The notes below the pieces were generated by a model that did no database searches, was not told the DNA's origin, and saw only the letters and a list, made by a program, of their open reading frames with translations. Both the position numbers and the translations under genes were made by a program. Shown piece after piece: positions 1 to 12,200 of a stretch of 64,000 nucleotides of DNA; the first letter of the stretch is position 1; every line of letters begins with the position of its first letter. Source of the stretch: Climacteris rufus (taxonomy: Eukaryota > Chordata > Aves > Passeriformes > Climacteridae); contig VZRZ01002225.1 of NCBI GenBank assembly GCA_013398175.1, positions 2,032,028 through 2,096,027 of the forward strand, given 5' to 3'.

Positions 1-282
1 TCAATCCCAACTTGTCAGGAAGTAATCAGGGTCTTGTAATCATACAGAGTAATTCACCCCATGACTGCATGGAATAACAAGTGTGCCAATCATAGATTTT
101 AAAGCACCTGGGCAAGGCTCTCTTTTACTTAACATTTGTAATTCAGAGTGTCTGCTTGATTAACCAATATCTTTCCACAGCCATGGATTGAATTCTCTCA
201 GAAATGTTGCTGACAACAAATAGAGCTGTCCTAGTGAAAAGTCGTGATTCTAGTGCTATGATTAAAATAAGTAATGCAGAGG

Positions 283-306
283 CTCACTTAAGTGCTCACT
301 TAAGTG
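283..306. repeat. Two tandem 12-bp units, each with palindrome CACTTAAGTG
   Basis: The 12-bp unit GCTCACTTAAGT occurs twice head to tail. With the following G each copy contains the perfect 10-bp palindrome CACTTAAGTG (285-294 and 297-306). CACTTAA/TTAAGTG is the known core of NK2-class homeodomain sites. Functional use here is inference. Confidence 0.7.
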
Positions 307-727
307 TGGGGGGTAGATTATAAATGTTTACATTTCCAAAGGCTCTTTTCTTCTCGTTTTAGATATCACAGTTGGAAATGCATTCCCTCGCCACTGAGGG
401 GAGCTCCTGACGTATTTATCAGTACATTAAATATCTAACTGAGAGCTTCTGCTGGGAGGTGACTTAGTGATGGTTATTTCAGCTGTATGGACACAGCGCT
501 CAAGAAGTTACTCCATGCTTAATTCCCGAAAATGAATTAGCTAAATAGGTAAATGGAAATCTCCATGAGATGGCAGCAGGGCAGCCTCTTTGTTAGTGAA
601 CCTCAAATATGAGTTACTTTAATGAGTGGTGAAACATTCAGTGTAGCCTGTAGGCACATTGATGTTCTCTACCTCTGCTGAATTTTCCTTTGGAGAAATG
701 CCCTGTACGAATTTGTACTGCTAATTT

Positions 728-761
728 GGGGCGGGGGGGAAAGAAAGAAAAAGAAAAGGAA
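728..761. promoter_or_regulatory. GC box next to a polypurine tract
   Basis: GGGGCGGGGG starts at 728 and is followed without a pyrimidine by a purine-only run (733-761) of G7 and then A/G-rich sequence. A GC box is the known Sp/KLF-type site, and a long homopurine stretch can adopt triplex structures. No promoter or CpG island surrounds it, so this may be only a simple-sequence tract. Confidence 0.3.
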
Positions 762-3700
762 TCGCTGTTTGCCTAAGGATGATGTGTTACAGATGCTGCA
801 TGCAGATAGGTGAGAGCAATTGCAGAGCATGTTGCTGGGTTTCCACCGGGGGACTGATTAAAAGTGAGTGCCAGCCTTGAGCAGTCAATTATCACTGAGT
901 TACAAGATGAAAGATAAAAGGCAGATGTAATCATATTTCACAAATAATACGTCAGTGTGCCTCTAGTCACTTGCTGTGAAAGGCTGATCTAGAAAGGACT
1001 CGCTGACCATATATTTCTACTCTCCTACAACTTCTTGTAACACAGATGTAGGGAATGTGAGAGCTGGACCACAGACTGTTCTGTTGGACGTCTGTGGCAG
1101 TACAGTCTACTACAGTATATTCTGAGGACGTTTGGGTAGAAACTGGGGATTCATTTCCTTTTCTTGAGTAGTAGAAGTTTGGCAGTACAGCTTAGGTGTG
1201 TGACTAGAGGCCAAGGAGATTAGACAGGGAAATGGGATGTAGAGGAATAGGGAAGAGTGTGAAGAGGAGTTTGAGACAGCAGCGAGGAAGAGAAGTGGTT
1301 TAGCAGGAGAAATATAACACATGTAAGCTGGATAGGAGGGGAAGTAGATTTGCCTCAGAGTTCAATTGTGTAATTCATAGGTGCATTTGTACCTTTTTCC
1401 CTGTCTCCTCTGGTGAGATCACATGTAAGATCACTTCTTTAATCACCCTGTTAGTGCTAGGATCGCAAAAGGATTTGATCTTATGAGAAGAATGATGTTC
1501 CTAATGTTGCCAGGAGCCTTTCCTTTCCATCTGGAGAGCAGGGATCCAGCATATTCAGAGCATGCACCAACCATAGAATGATGAAACCAATAAGCAATAT
1601 TTAGAATTGTTTTATCTCTTCCATAATAGCTTCTCTGTCCCTCAGTCTTCAGGTCCCTTTCTGCCTTTCGAAAGGAAAAAGCTGGGAGTGCTGGCAGGAT
1701 AGAGAGGAGAGTGATAAGAAAGGGAATGACTCCCCAGTTTCTATCCAGTTAACTCTCAGGAAATAAATGAATGTAAAATAAAAATATACATAATATTATT
1801 TTGCTACTTCATTTCAAGTCTTCTATTGGAACCACTTGATAACTCAGGCTAGCTAAATAAATATTTACCTCTGCAAAAAGAATTTCAGTTCATAATAAAA
1901 TTGAATCCAATTGTAAAGCTTTGCTAAAGGGGAATTAAGATTGCCTGTCAGTTTACTTGCTTTCCAGGAAACAGCTTAGCAAAATTCTTATTCTCCAAGG
2001 ATCATCACAACTGTAATACCTCTCTCTGAGCTTACTGTACTTTAAAAAACAGCAATACGAGTTTCCAGGAACGAGCTTTAGCTGAGCTAGTTCATAATTG
2101 TAGGCTGCTTTGATGTTTTCACTTGAAGATGTTTTTCACAGTGCAAGGTGTTTATACTCACTGTTCTGAAAGACTAAAGTAATTCAAACAGCAGCCTATT
2201 AAAATCAGCCTTAGCAGACAGCTTTAGTCCTACTATCCTGGGAACACTTTAACTGATCTGATGTAGAAAGGACATTGGTTTTTCCTTGTTTTTGGGGGGT
2301 AGAAGCTTTGCTGAAAAGACAGAAGGTAAACCAGGTAATGTCAGTCAGGCTTGTTGATATGCCTTTTGTAATCACTTTTTGAACAATCATGCAGATTTCC
2401 TTCAGATTCTGTTTTTTAGCAGTCACTTGCAAATGCGGTTTTTGTACCATTAATATTAGTAGTATAAAATACTCTTCTTTCTGATAAATGAGACTTAGTT
2501 TGTAACTTGACCATGAGCCTCTCTTCACCAGGCAATGTGACATTTGAGGGTTTATGAGAGCAAGTTGTGCAGAGAATTGGAGCACAGCAATATTGTTCTG
2601 CTACTACTTGTAAAATAATTCAGATTTGAAAAGGCAAAAACTTTTGTTTTCTAAAGGGAAGTCCTATGTGCTAGACTGTCTTTCCCTTTTAGGACATACC
2701 AGAAAAATAGATGAACTTGAAAATAGAGGATAGCAAGAAAAAGTTAAGAAAGACTACCATGTATGACATATATTTGTGTTATTTAGGAAAAAATACTAGA
2801 TTTTATACAATTTCTTTGCATAGACAACAATTCCTTTTATTGTCTCTGTCCCCTGGCCATAAAAAACTCAATTTTAGACAGATATTGTTGCTCTTCTGAG
2901 ATTTGAGAATATGTTCCATTTCAAAACAACTTTAAGCTACATTTGTCTCTGGACTGAATCCACCAATGTCATCAGTATTAGATCATGGATTAATTTGGCT
3001 CATGGTATTATGCTTGGAGTAACTACAGTTGTGGGGTTTTGGTCTTTTGCCATTAGCAAACTTTGAAAGAAATTAATAGCACTGATGGTAGAAGATGATG
3101 ATCGTGCTTTTACACATAGGGGACAGAACTGAGAGATTTGCAAAGGGGTTTTTTAATTATTACTGAGATTTTGGGAACAAAGATTACTGTCCCAAGATGC
3201 ATAGAAATTATACAACTGCAAGGAACTGAAAATATTTAATGGTGGAGTGAGTCAAAAAGATAGGAAGTACCCTCATTACTCTTGAGTAGAACTTTGCTCA
3301 TGATGCTTATGCAAATATTTGGAAATTCGTTAGTGCAATGAAGTTATTTGCCAGTTGGGTTTCTGTGATACTTTCACTTTTGGTGCTGTCTATTGTGTTA
3401 TTGTGACATGTAAAATACAGACTAGGATTCCCAAAAGCGTATTTCATGTTTCATTTCTTTTGTTTCTCGATGGTGACACAGAAACAGCTTGCCATGGTGG
3501 AGGGAGCCTTTGGTTCCTCTCACAGTCCTGTCCAAGCCAGTCTGTACTAGTAATGGCTCACCTGCCATTTAGGATGGTAAAACCAAGAATCTTATTTGCA
3601 TGTGAATGTCGGTGTGACCCAGGCTTTATATAGCATTTAATGTAGGTATATAAATAGCTTTGTATGACAGAGCAGTTTAAGTGTAGACTAGAAGTAGCTG

Positions 3701-4712
3701 ACTCTCAGACTGGATAAAAATAGAAGAAGAAATAGTCTTTGGACACCCCTACTGCTTGATTCCAGGTGAAACCATCATGTTTGCTTATACAGTTACAGGT
3801 TCATCAGCTGACTGAGCATGAAGCAGGGAGTAATCAACAAGTTCCCAAGACAGCTTCACACCCGTCAAGAGCCTTTGAAGTTTAACAACAAAGCCTAACT
3901 CTAAGGGCAGAAGTATTGGACCATGTAAGGAAAAGTCATTAAGCAGTTAATCTTAGGCCTTATCTCAAAGTACTCCATTTCTATGGAAACTGAATACTTG
4001 GCTCTGAACACCGGAGCATATCATAGGAATTCATTGTAAGAGTAGTGGAGCAGAGATATCCAGTTATGTGTCAGCTAGGATAACATTCTCTAGGTCTGCT
4101 TGTCGTCTTGTCATCTCTCTCCTCCCACCTCCCCACACCGGTTTTATACCTAATCCTTTACCTCGATTTTTGTCCTTGTGATTTACAGCTTTGTGAGAAC
4201 AGTAGATCCAAAGGAAGCAGTGTCTTCAGGCATCTCAGAGACATTCCCTGACATAGCTGGGGCACTCTTGGTTTACTAAGGTACAGAGGACCTGTGTGGA
4301 AATTTTATCAAGTGCAGGCTTTTGGGAAGGAATTTTTCTGACAGAGGGAAAAAAAAAAAAAAAGCCTTTTACAGAGCCAGTTACACTCTACAGCTCCTGC
4401 AAATCCCTTGTATATTGTGACTACCTAAGAGTTGACAGCTGCAAAGAGGTTACAGGCAAAAACCCCATATCACATTAGAATATCTGGGATTTTCTGGTGT
4501 TTTTACATTAATAATACCCTTAAAAATAATTAATGTGAATATAGTACTTTAATCAATAATATGCTTCTAGTATCTCACTCATTCGAGGCACTGAACAAAT
4601 AACCATATGTGAAGTAAGAAATGGGATCAGAGTTTGGAAAGTAATGACTGGTAACCTACAGAAATGATATGAATATTTTAACTGATCATGTTACTGTATA
4701 GTGTATCAGCCG

Positions 4713-4735
4713 AAAAAAAAAAAAAAAAAAAAAAA
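4713..4735 (+). repeat. Poly-A run (A23)
   Basis: An uninterrupted run of 23 A sits in unique DNA. CR1 elements do not leave poly-A tails, and no retrocopy body is recognisable to its left. A simple homopolymer is the conservative call. Confidence 0.9.
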
Positions 4736-5093
4736 CTATCCATTAAAAATCTGCCCAGCACCTGGGAATGGGCTGTTACTACAGTTGACAAGAGCTACAG
4801 AGATTTCCATCTGTAGATCATTAGTCAAATCTGTGCCAACTTGAAAGATCAAAACCTGCTATCAGTTAGTTTGTCGTCCTAAAAAGAAATAGTAAAAATC
4901 GAAAGTATCAGAAAGCCATCTTATTGACAGCATCACTGGAGAGGCCAAATACGGTTTGATCATATGAACGAACCACTTTTCTTCTTCTTGTGAAAGTTAC
5001 AGTACGTTGACAGAAAGTTATGAATTTATGTATTAGAACATTCATTTCATTCTACTGGAAAAATGGATTTATTCTACATATTCCATTAAACAG

Positions 5094-5127
5094 CTGTCAG
5101 ATCACCATCTTATCTGTCAGATCACCA
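5094..5127 (+). repeat. 14-bp direct repeat, period 20
   Basis: CTGTCAGATCACCA occurs at 5094-5107 and again at 5114-5127. It looks like a short local duplication. Confidence 0.8.
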
Positions 5128-7358
5128 GCACTTGCAGGCACTGCTGACTGCAGCTCAGTGTGAATGGGCTGCTGGAAGTGAAATATTTTGTGCACTGCGA
5201 TGACTGACCTAACCCCTACCTTCCAGATGGACTTCAGGCCTTTGCCCTGGGGCTCCTCACCAGAATTTGAGACCTCTCTTTGCTTTTTCTGCTACCTGCC
5301 TCTTATCAGCTCCTCCATTAAAACCACAGCTAGTTTGCTGGACATTATCCTTAATGCTTTGCAAGCAAATGCTTTGCTAACTAAATTCATGTGTTCCCTT
5401 CACCCGTTTTCTACCGCAGAAGTTGATGACAATGCAGAAGACTCAGATGAAAGCTGTTTTTTGGCTTTCTGTGCAAGCTTTCAGTTCACTGCCTACGAGT
5501 CTCTTGGTCTCAGGAGTGCCAGCTGCTGGTTTGATTCCATTTGCGAAACTCGGGAGTACTCAAAGGGAAGTGACTTTGAGGGGAAGCGCAGTTACTGGAT
5601 GTTTGTTCAGAGCTGTAATGAGATTGAGTAGATAAAAACAAACATAATGCTTTCATACGCTCTTGATCTGACTGCAAGCACCGTGGAAAGCAGTAATAGA
5701 GAGCACAAAGGTTTCAGGATGAAACCTCTATTAATTCCTTTGCTGAGAATCTTTGTATTCTGCAAAAAAAGCAACGCTGTGCTTTTATCTTAATGGATGT
5801 TACTGAAAGTAGCTCAGATTCCACATGCAGATGCCACATGATTGGCATTAAGCTGGTAGTTGCAAAATTTTTTACCAGTGAATCCCTACTTGTATAATGT
5901 ATTAAACCAAAAGCCAAACTTGCAGCTCTTCAAGTCTATATTTGGATTGTATTCACAAAATAAGTTGAGTCTGAGATTACTTCTAAAATATTTTCCAGAA
6001 AACTGAAGTGAGCTTTTAAACCCATTTTCACTAGAAAATGAAGGTTAAATATTTTTACTTCGAGATCTGGGTTCATTGAACTCTCCCAAGTCCTAACACG
6101 TGCACTGGCCAAAAAAACCCATGAAACAACAGTTCACACAAACTCCTGAGAGCCAAATCAGCTGACTCTGGCAGAGGACAAATGTTTTTAAACTCATTTC
6201 AGCTTCCTTTATGAAGATAATCCAAACAGTACCAACTTGATCGTTCCACAATCATCTTTTTTGCTTCTCTCAGGACAAAAAGATAACATGGGAGTCAAAG
6301 ACTTGCAGTGCTACAGGGTCACAGCCTAGATCTTTTTTGTACTGTAGCAACAGATCTGCAAGAGAACAGATATTTGTTTTATATTATTGAAAACAATGTT
6401 GGAAAATAACATAAACCGTCATCTTTTTTTAACTAGCCACAGTATTTTAGAGAAGGCTGGAATGCCCTGTCTCTAATGTAAATGTACAGTACTCCATTTA
6501 ACATACTTCTTTTATTTATTCTGTCTTGGTAATCAACTGCTGCCTTTGAGAGGATGATAAAATTAGTTTTTATTCCCACACACAAACACGCACATACAAT
6601 GTAATGTATTGTGACCAATTTACTCTTTTTAGAGAAGCTAGAAAAGGAGAAATACACAAGAGCACCCTTGTTTGAATAAATACTGTGCTGTCTGTATGGA
6701 ATAACAATTATATGCTGAAGCTAGAGCAGATGTATGGGTGTGAATCACATAAGGGTAGGTTGGGGAATTATAATCAGCCAAACAGACCTAGGAATCAATC
6801 AGCAGTGGAAATTTTTCTCTGATTAAACAGCAGATTTTTCTAACTATTACGGGGCAAGATGGGGAAAGTGATTTTTCAGCCCATGTTTTGCAAGTGTAGT
6901 GTGAAAGTTCCCAAAGCGTAGGACATATACTTGTGGCACAGAAATGCAAAATGAAATGAGATCTGGCACTGCCTTTGGCAGCCACTGTAAAGACTGATGA
7001 AGAAAAGTTTGCAGATCCCTTATTTAGTACTCTGCAAGAAAAACAGCCCTGGAGTTAAGACTAGAGATGTGAATGCTATTTTTTCCTGGGGTTTGCCATA
7101 CACTCTGACCAAGGTTAGACTTGGACTGATTTGTACCACCACCAGGTATCCAACTGTTAATGTAGTCAGTAGAAGGGGTCAATAAAAGTCACTTTCTTTG
7201 AAAGATGAGGTCAGCTTCTGTGTCACAAATGATGCAATATAGTGGTATGTCTTCATGGACATTTGTGATGTTCCTTTGATACTTCCATATATGCAGTCAT
7301 CTCAAATGTCATTTGCCTACTTTTCTTCATGATTTCTGCATTATCTTACAAAAAATTT

Positions 7359-7380
7359 CATTGAATGAGGTCATTCAATG
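7359..7380. repeat. Perfect 10-bp inverted repeat, 2-base spacer
   Basis: CATTGAATGA (7359-7368) and TCATTCAATG (7371-7380) are exact reverse complements separated by GG. With a 2-base spacer it is more likely a two-fold protein-binding site or a chance palindrome than a stable hairpin. Confidence 0.75.
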
Positions 7381-9039
7381 GCTTTCCCAGCATTGTGTTT
7401 GTGACCCATTTACTCTCTTACTTATAAAACAGCTTTACCTGGACCACCAACACAGATACACTCGCAAAGAGTGTAGACCTGGAAAAGTCAGGATGCAAAT
7501 TTTGTCTTCTGTCAGCTCCTTTCTTCTCTCCTGTTGGTTTTGCATTTCACACGGGGCCACGTATCGTACATTAGACTGTTGGAAATGAGCAAAGATATCT
7601 GTAAGCTCAGGGTTCTACAGCACCCTCCAGAAACCTGCCAGAAACATCTTCCATCAACTTCAAGTAGGAAGCAAATGGACTGAGAAAAACGGGCCATTAG
7701 CAGTGATTACACAACATGACCACTTTGATTAGGTGGCATTTACTCAGTGAGCCAGCAAGCCTTTTTTTGTTCGCCTCCCTAAGGTGTTTGCTGATGAAGA
7801 AAAGTAATTTTCTCTGGGTGCTTTGTGGGCAGTCTCAGCTGAGAGTTAACACATAAAACCAAAGGAACAGAACTAAGGTCATTGCTGGGGCACTGTGGGA
7901 AATGCGGGGTCTTGCAGTCCTGCTCTTGATGCATTAATCTACCAAATCTACCAAAAGATTTTATTATATTATACTCCATCCAGGACTGAAGGAACTTGCT
8001 ATGCTATTATCCCTTCTACAGAAATTCCATGTGCATCTGCTGCTTCCCAAAAGACATATAGCTGGTCCTGGCAGTGATTTCGAGCCCCTGAATTAAAATA
8101 ATTCAAAATAATTTGGAAAATGTATGGTATTCCAGATTTTTAAACAACTTGTAAAAGCAGTATGAGCATTTTCCAATAAGCTTGGATACTATTATGGAGT
8201 AGTGACTAAAAAAATCAAACCTATTTCTAGTGGTAACTGAAATGTGTCCCTACTTGTTTCCAGTTAATCCACTGGGTGTTTGTAAAGTGATACTTTAGTG
8301 AAAGTAGATTGGGCACTTACTTCTATTTTCACAATCTTTATTAGGTAGACTTAAACGCTACATAAAACTTAGTTCATTGAAGAAAAGATGGTGCAATAAA
8401 AGCAGAAACCAAACCTACTGTAACCCAACCACAGCAGTAATATCTGGGTTGACTGTCTATCCTGTTTTACAGACAATAGCAGCCAAGTAGGAGCTCCACT
8501 CCCAGGGAATAGGGGATTCCCACCTCTCTGAATTACTTTTACACATACAACAAACCTGTCACATTTGGGCTCCAAAATGTGACAATCTGCAAAACCAGCC
8601 TGGCGTGGCTTCTCACTGCCGAAGAAGCATATGTTTATTAATGGAAATTACAAGCTTCCTTCAGAGAAATAAGTCCACCATGAATTTCATGGAAGCAATA
8701 GGAGCCTAAAGATAACAATGTGCACTGGAAGCCTCTATGTTTATCACCTTATTTCATTCTCCTGTTTTTAGACAAAATCTTTCTCAGGAAATAGCAAGAC
8801 TTGCAAATGTTTCTGCTGCTGGCTTAACTGAATATTAGTAAGATACAGAGAGCAAAAATATAAAGGACAAGACTTTACTGTGGTGCAGGATAGAAACTGT
8901 GTGTGAATATTCAAAATTTTGATGGCATTTTGATACAATTTCTAACCATCGATGCAGAAAACCTGTTTACATCACAAAATGGACCAGCATAATGAACAAT
9001 TTGGCCACTCAGTGCTACGTGGGAGTCAGTCATTCCCTG

Positions 9040-9225
9040 TGTCGTGGTTTAAGCCCAGACAGGCACCAACAGCCGCTCACTCGTCCTTGGCTCTGTGCTA
9101 GCGCTGCTCAGCAATAACAAAAACATCTCTATATTATCAACTCTGTTTCCAGCACAAATTCAAAACACAGCCTCACACCAGCTACTGTGAAGAAAATTAA
9201 CTCTACCCCAGCCAAAACCAGCTCA
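9040..9225 (-). mobile_element. Avian ERV solo LTR remnant, internally deleted
   Basis: The segment opens with TGTCGTGGTTTAAGCCCAG and soon reads CAGCCGCTCACTCG, one terminus of a very common avian endogenous-retrovirus LTR. It ends with words from the other terminus: TACTGTGAAGAAAATTAACT and then a CCCAGCC-AAAACCA block. The middle, normally several hundred bases, is missing, so only about 186 bases remain. The junction lies near 9085-9105, after the CTCACTCG word. The usual ATTAAA polyadenylation region of this LTR type lies in the missing part. From memory of the family, the polyadenylation signal reads on the opposite strand, so I place the element on the minus strand; that is less certain than its identity. 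No retroviral coding sequence is adjacent and no clean target-site duplication was seen. Confidence 0.75.
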
Positions 9226-12200
9226 CCCTATCTAAAGTGCTGTGAGATCAGAAGTCCTTTTCTGACAAGTTGCCCTGGACAGAAATCCTGCTTCAATAGT
9301 TGTGTAATACCACTTGGGGAAAATGGAGTGATATCAACTATACATCAAGGATAATTGTTTGGATATGTAATTTTCCACAGAAGGATTTAGCATCAAAAAT
9401 TCCACAGTATTTAATGCTTGAATGAAGAACCAGTTATTCATATTAATGGTGGGCCATGCCAAAACAACAGTAGTTGCCTCCCAGAGCTATCTGTGTAGTT
9501 AGAATATATTTTCTTCCTTCCATCCAGATGTTAATGTGATCAGAAATATAAGCCAATTTCTTAGTTCAGAAGCAACATGGCAAAAACTCATCCTTAATCT
9601 TGATCCTATTTCCCTGTACCCTGCTAAAAGAGATCCTGACTATAGTAGCCCATCAGTTAGAGAGGTTGTCCAAAGGTAAAGACAACGCAGGGCTTACTGC
9701 TGAAGAATGCAATGTCTTATTTTCAGGGCGATTAAGAGATGCAGATATTTTGTGTCTGATCTTTTTAGCTTCAGGTCTACTGTGTCTGCCAGTTTGAGGG
9801 TCAGATGCTAATCTTCAAAGCCATCAGCAAGTTTTAATTTCTTCGTATTGGCAGAGCATCTCTATCTGCACTATAGCTAAAGAGCTGCATCCTCTCAGAA
9901 AAGCAGCTCAGAGTGTCCAGGACAAAGTACACTAAGGCTGAAGACAGATGGTTTTGGCAGAGGGGCTTCACTACTGAGTAATCTCCTCAAGGAGGTCACA
10001 CAGCAGTCCTGAAACATAAAACCACTCCTTGTATCTTTTCCAAAGTTACCTGTTTTCCCTGTGGAATGTTTCCCTCATCTTTCTGGTACAAAATAATTTT
10101 CTTTATATCAGAAACTTAGAACTGTGAGCTAAGATTACTCAGATTTATTTACAATCTAGAATGAGCAAACCTGCAGTCACTGAAAAGTACTTGCACACTA
10201 ATTAAAAATAAAAAAAATGTTGCTTATTTTGAGATACTTTTGACAGACATGATGGAGTTTGCCATTTGGAAATAAATGCTGTTATTTCCCAGATTTAAGT
10301 GATTTTTGATACACCTGCAGACCTTTCTCGTGAACAGCTTCTTTTCCAGTAGAACTGAGTTAATTTGAATTATAAAGTAAATCTTTCATAACAGGGAAAG
10401 ATTTATGTTACATATTCAACTCCCTTCAGAAATGGCCTCTTCTTCCTTTTCACATATCCTGATGGAGATTATCCCCTGCAGCTGGTGATTCATGCTGAGA
10501 TTGCTCAAGCAAGGGTTTGATGCAAGATTTACATTTTCAGTAGAGTGCCTACATTGTGTGAAGGGACTCTTGCAGAAAAATAGATTTATTTTTCCTTTAT
10601 AAGCCATCAGCAGTGTTCCAAGTGGTGAGGCAATGCTAGGAGTCAGGTACCAGCTTGAAGATCACCTGATCCATACGGCAACCTACAATTTGCTCCATTT
10701 CTTAATGAGGAGGAGGAAATAATGGGAAAATGTTAAGCAAAAACAACCAAATTCTGACCCCACAACTATTGTTACATTTATTTTGCAGTTATTTTTCTGC
10801 CTTGTAGTAGGGCAACAGGAGAACTCTGCCTGTTGATATTTCTGTTATAGTTTAAGAGAGAAAGCAAAGGCTCTCTTTCCCCCAGTGGTGCTGGCTTTCA
10901 TAGCCACCCTCCTATTTGGCCAGAAACATTGAAATAAAACCACTGATTGCTGCAGCTTCATTTTCAGACTTTCAGAATATCATGTTTTTATTTGATACTT
11001 CAGACTCTGAAGAATCTCACACTTCTCTTTTATAGTTATTAGGTCTCACAGAGAAAAATCCAGAAAGGTTAACCCAAGTGCACCTTAAGGGCTCAAAGTT
11101 ACAGAGAAAGTAGGAATATCCTAATTTAATATTTCCCAGCTAAATTGCATAATTTGCAGTGTTTAAAACTAGCAATTTTGCCAAAGATTCTGTTCTAGAT
11201 ATCAAATTTTTCTGGGAGAACTTTTTGTAATTTAAATATGAAATCGTCTCCCCTCAAAGACATTTTGTAGATTCCAGTTTTGTGATTCACTTGTGAAGGG
11301 AGTTATTTTCAATCTTTCCCATGATCTCAGTGTCATGGGATTTTCATTCTCTGGGAGCCATGATAACACAAATAACATAAACAATAACAAATGGTTTATC
11401 CATTTTGAATTTATGATAAGAAATCAACTCATGACTTCTGATAATTTCTTAGTGGGCAGGATGTTTTTTTACCAGTAACCAGTACAAACCTGGCTGTCAT
11501 CAGCTGGGGAAGGCTGTATAGACTCAACCAGATGTCAGCAGAACTGCCATTTATTTTTTTCTTGTGCTTTCTGTGTAATTTGTCAAATGACATACTCTCT
11601 CTGCTTCATATAGTACCTGTAAAATGTGACCCTTTAGATTTCCTTCTATTTGACTCTAAACAGGTTGTTACAGTGAGACAGATTCTGTCATCTCTGCCCT
11701 TGTAGCAGGGCACTTCCTAAAGGAAAATAATGGGAGTGAGAATGCATATTGAGTGTTTATCACAAGAGGAGCCTGATTTTGAAACCTGTAGATGTATTCA
11801 TTTATCTGCATATAATGAATAAAGTTATTAATAAAGTGATAAAACTTTCAAATGATGTGAAGGCTTATCCAGTGTGCAAATTCTTGATACTGCAGAACAG
11901 TTTGATTGGGCACTAGCTGGCGTTTTCTCAACTATTCAGTACATATAGAAAGAGAAATCTCTATTCCTTCAACTCATTTTCCTCACTTTAGGCAGTCACT
12001 GTGTCCAGTCTGTTTCAATTTTGTCATTAACTTAAGGACATCAGTTTCTTGGAACTTCTCATACTGAACTGATACAGAAAAACTAAATAACATTGCAAAA
12101 GAACAAGGAAGGCAATACCAATGTGCCTGAATATTGGGCAATTGTCTGTCCTCCTGTACCTCCTCCCCCCCCGGGCTCGTTGTGCTCACTCCTGCTGCTG

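Larger units (their letters stand above)
1..9039. other. Unique non-coding DNA, left arm part 1
   Basis: No gene, RNA gene or recognisable mobile element was found. The DNA is AT-rich and low in CpG, with frequent stops in all six frames; the longest frame (5188-5631, 147 codons) resembles no family I know. Small items inside are listed separately: tandem CACTTAAGTG palindromes near 285-306, a GC box beside a purine tract near 728-761, an A15 run at 4349-4363, an A23 run at 4713-4735, a 14-bp direct repeat at 5094-5127 and a perfect inverted repeat at 7359-7380. The first kilobase has many intact TAAT, AP-1-like and CRE-like words (for example TGACGTA at 408-414 and TACGTCA at 948-954). That is compatible with a regulatory element but not proof of one. 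Confidence 0.6.

Noticed and set aside
5188..5631. 147-codon + frame with an acidic stretch (DDNAEDSDESC)
   Set aside because: A second overlapping frame is also open, there is no recognisable domain and the acceptor-like CCGCAG has no matching donor. Treated as chance.
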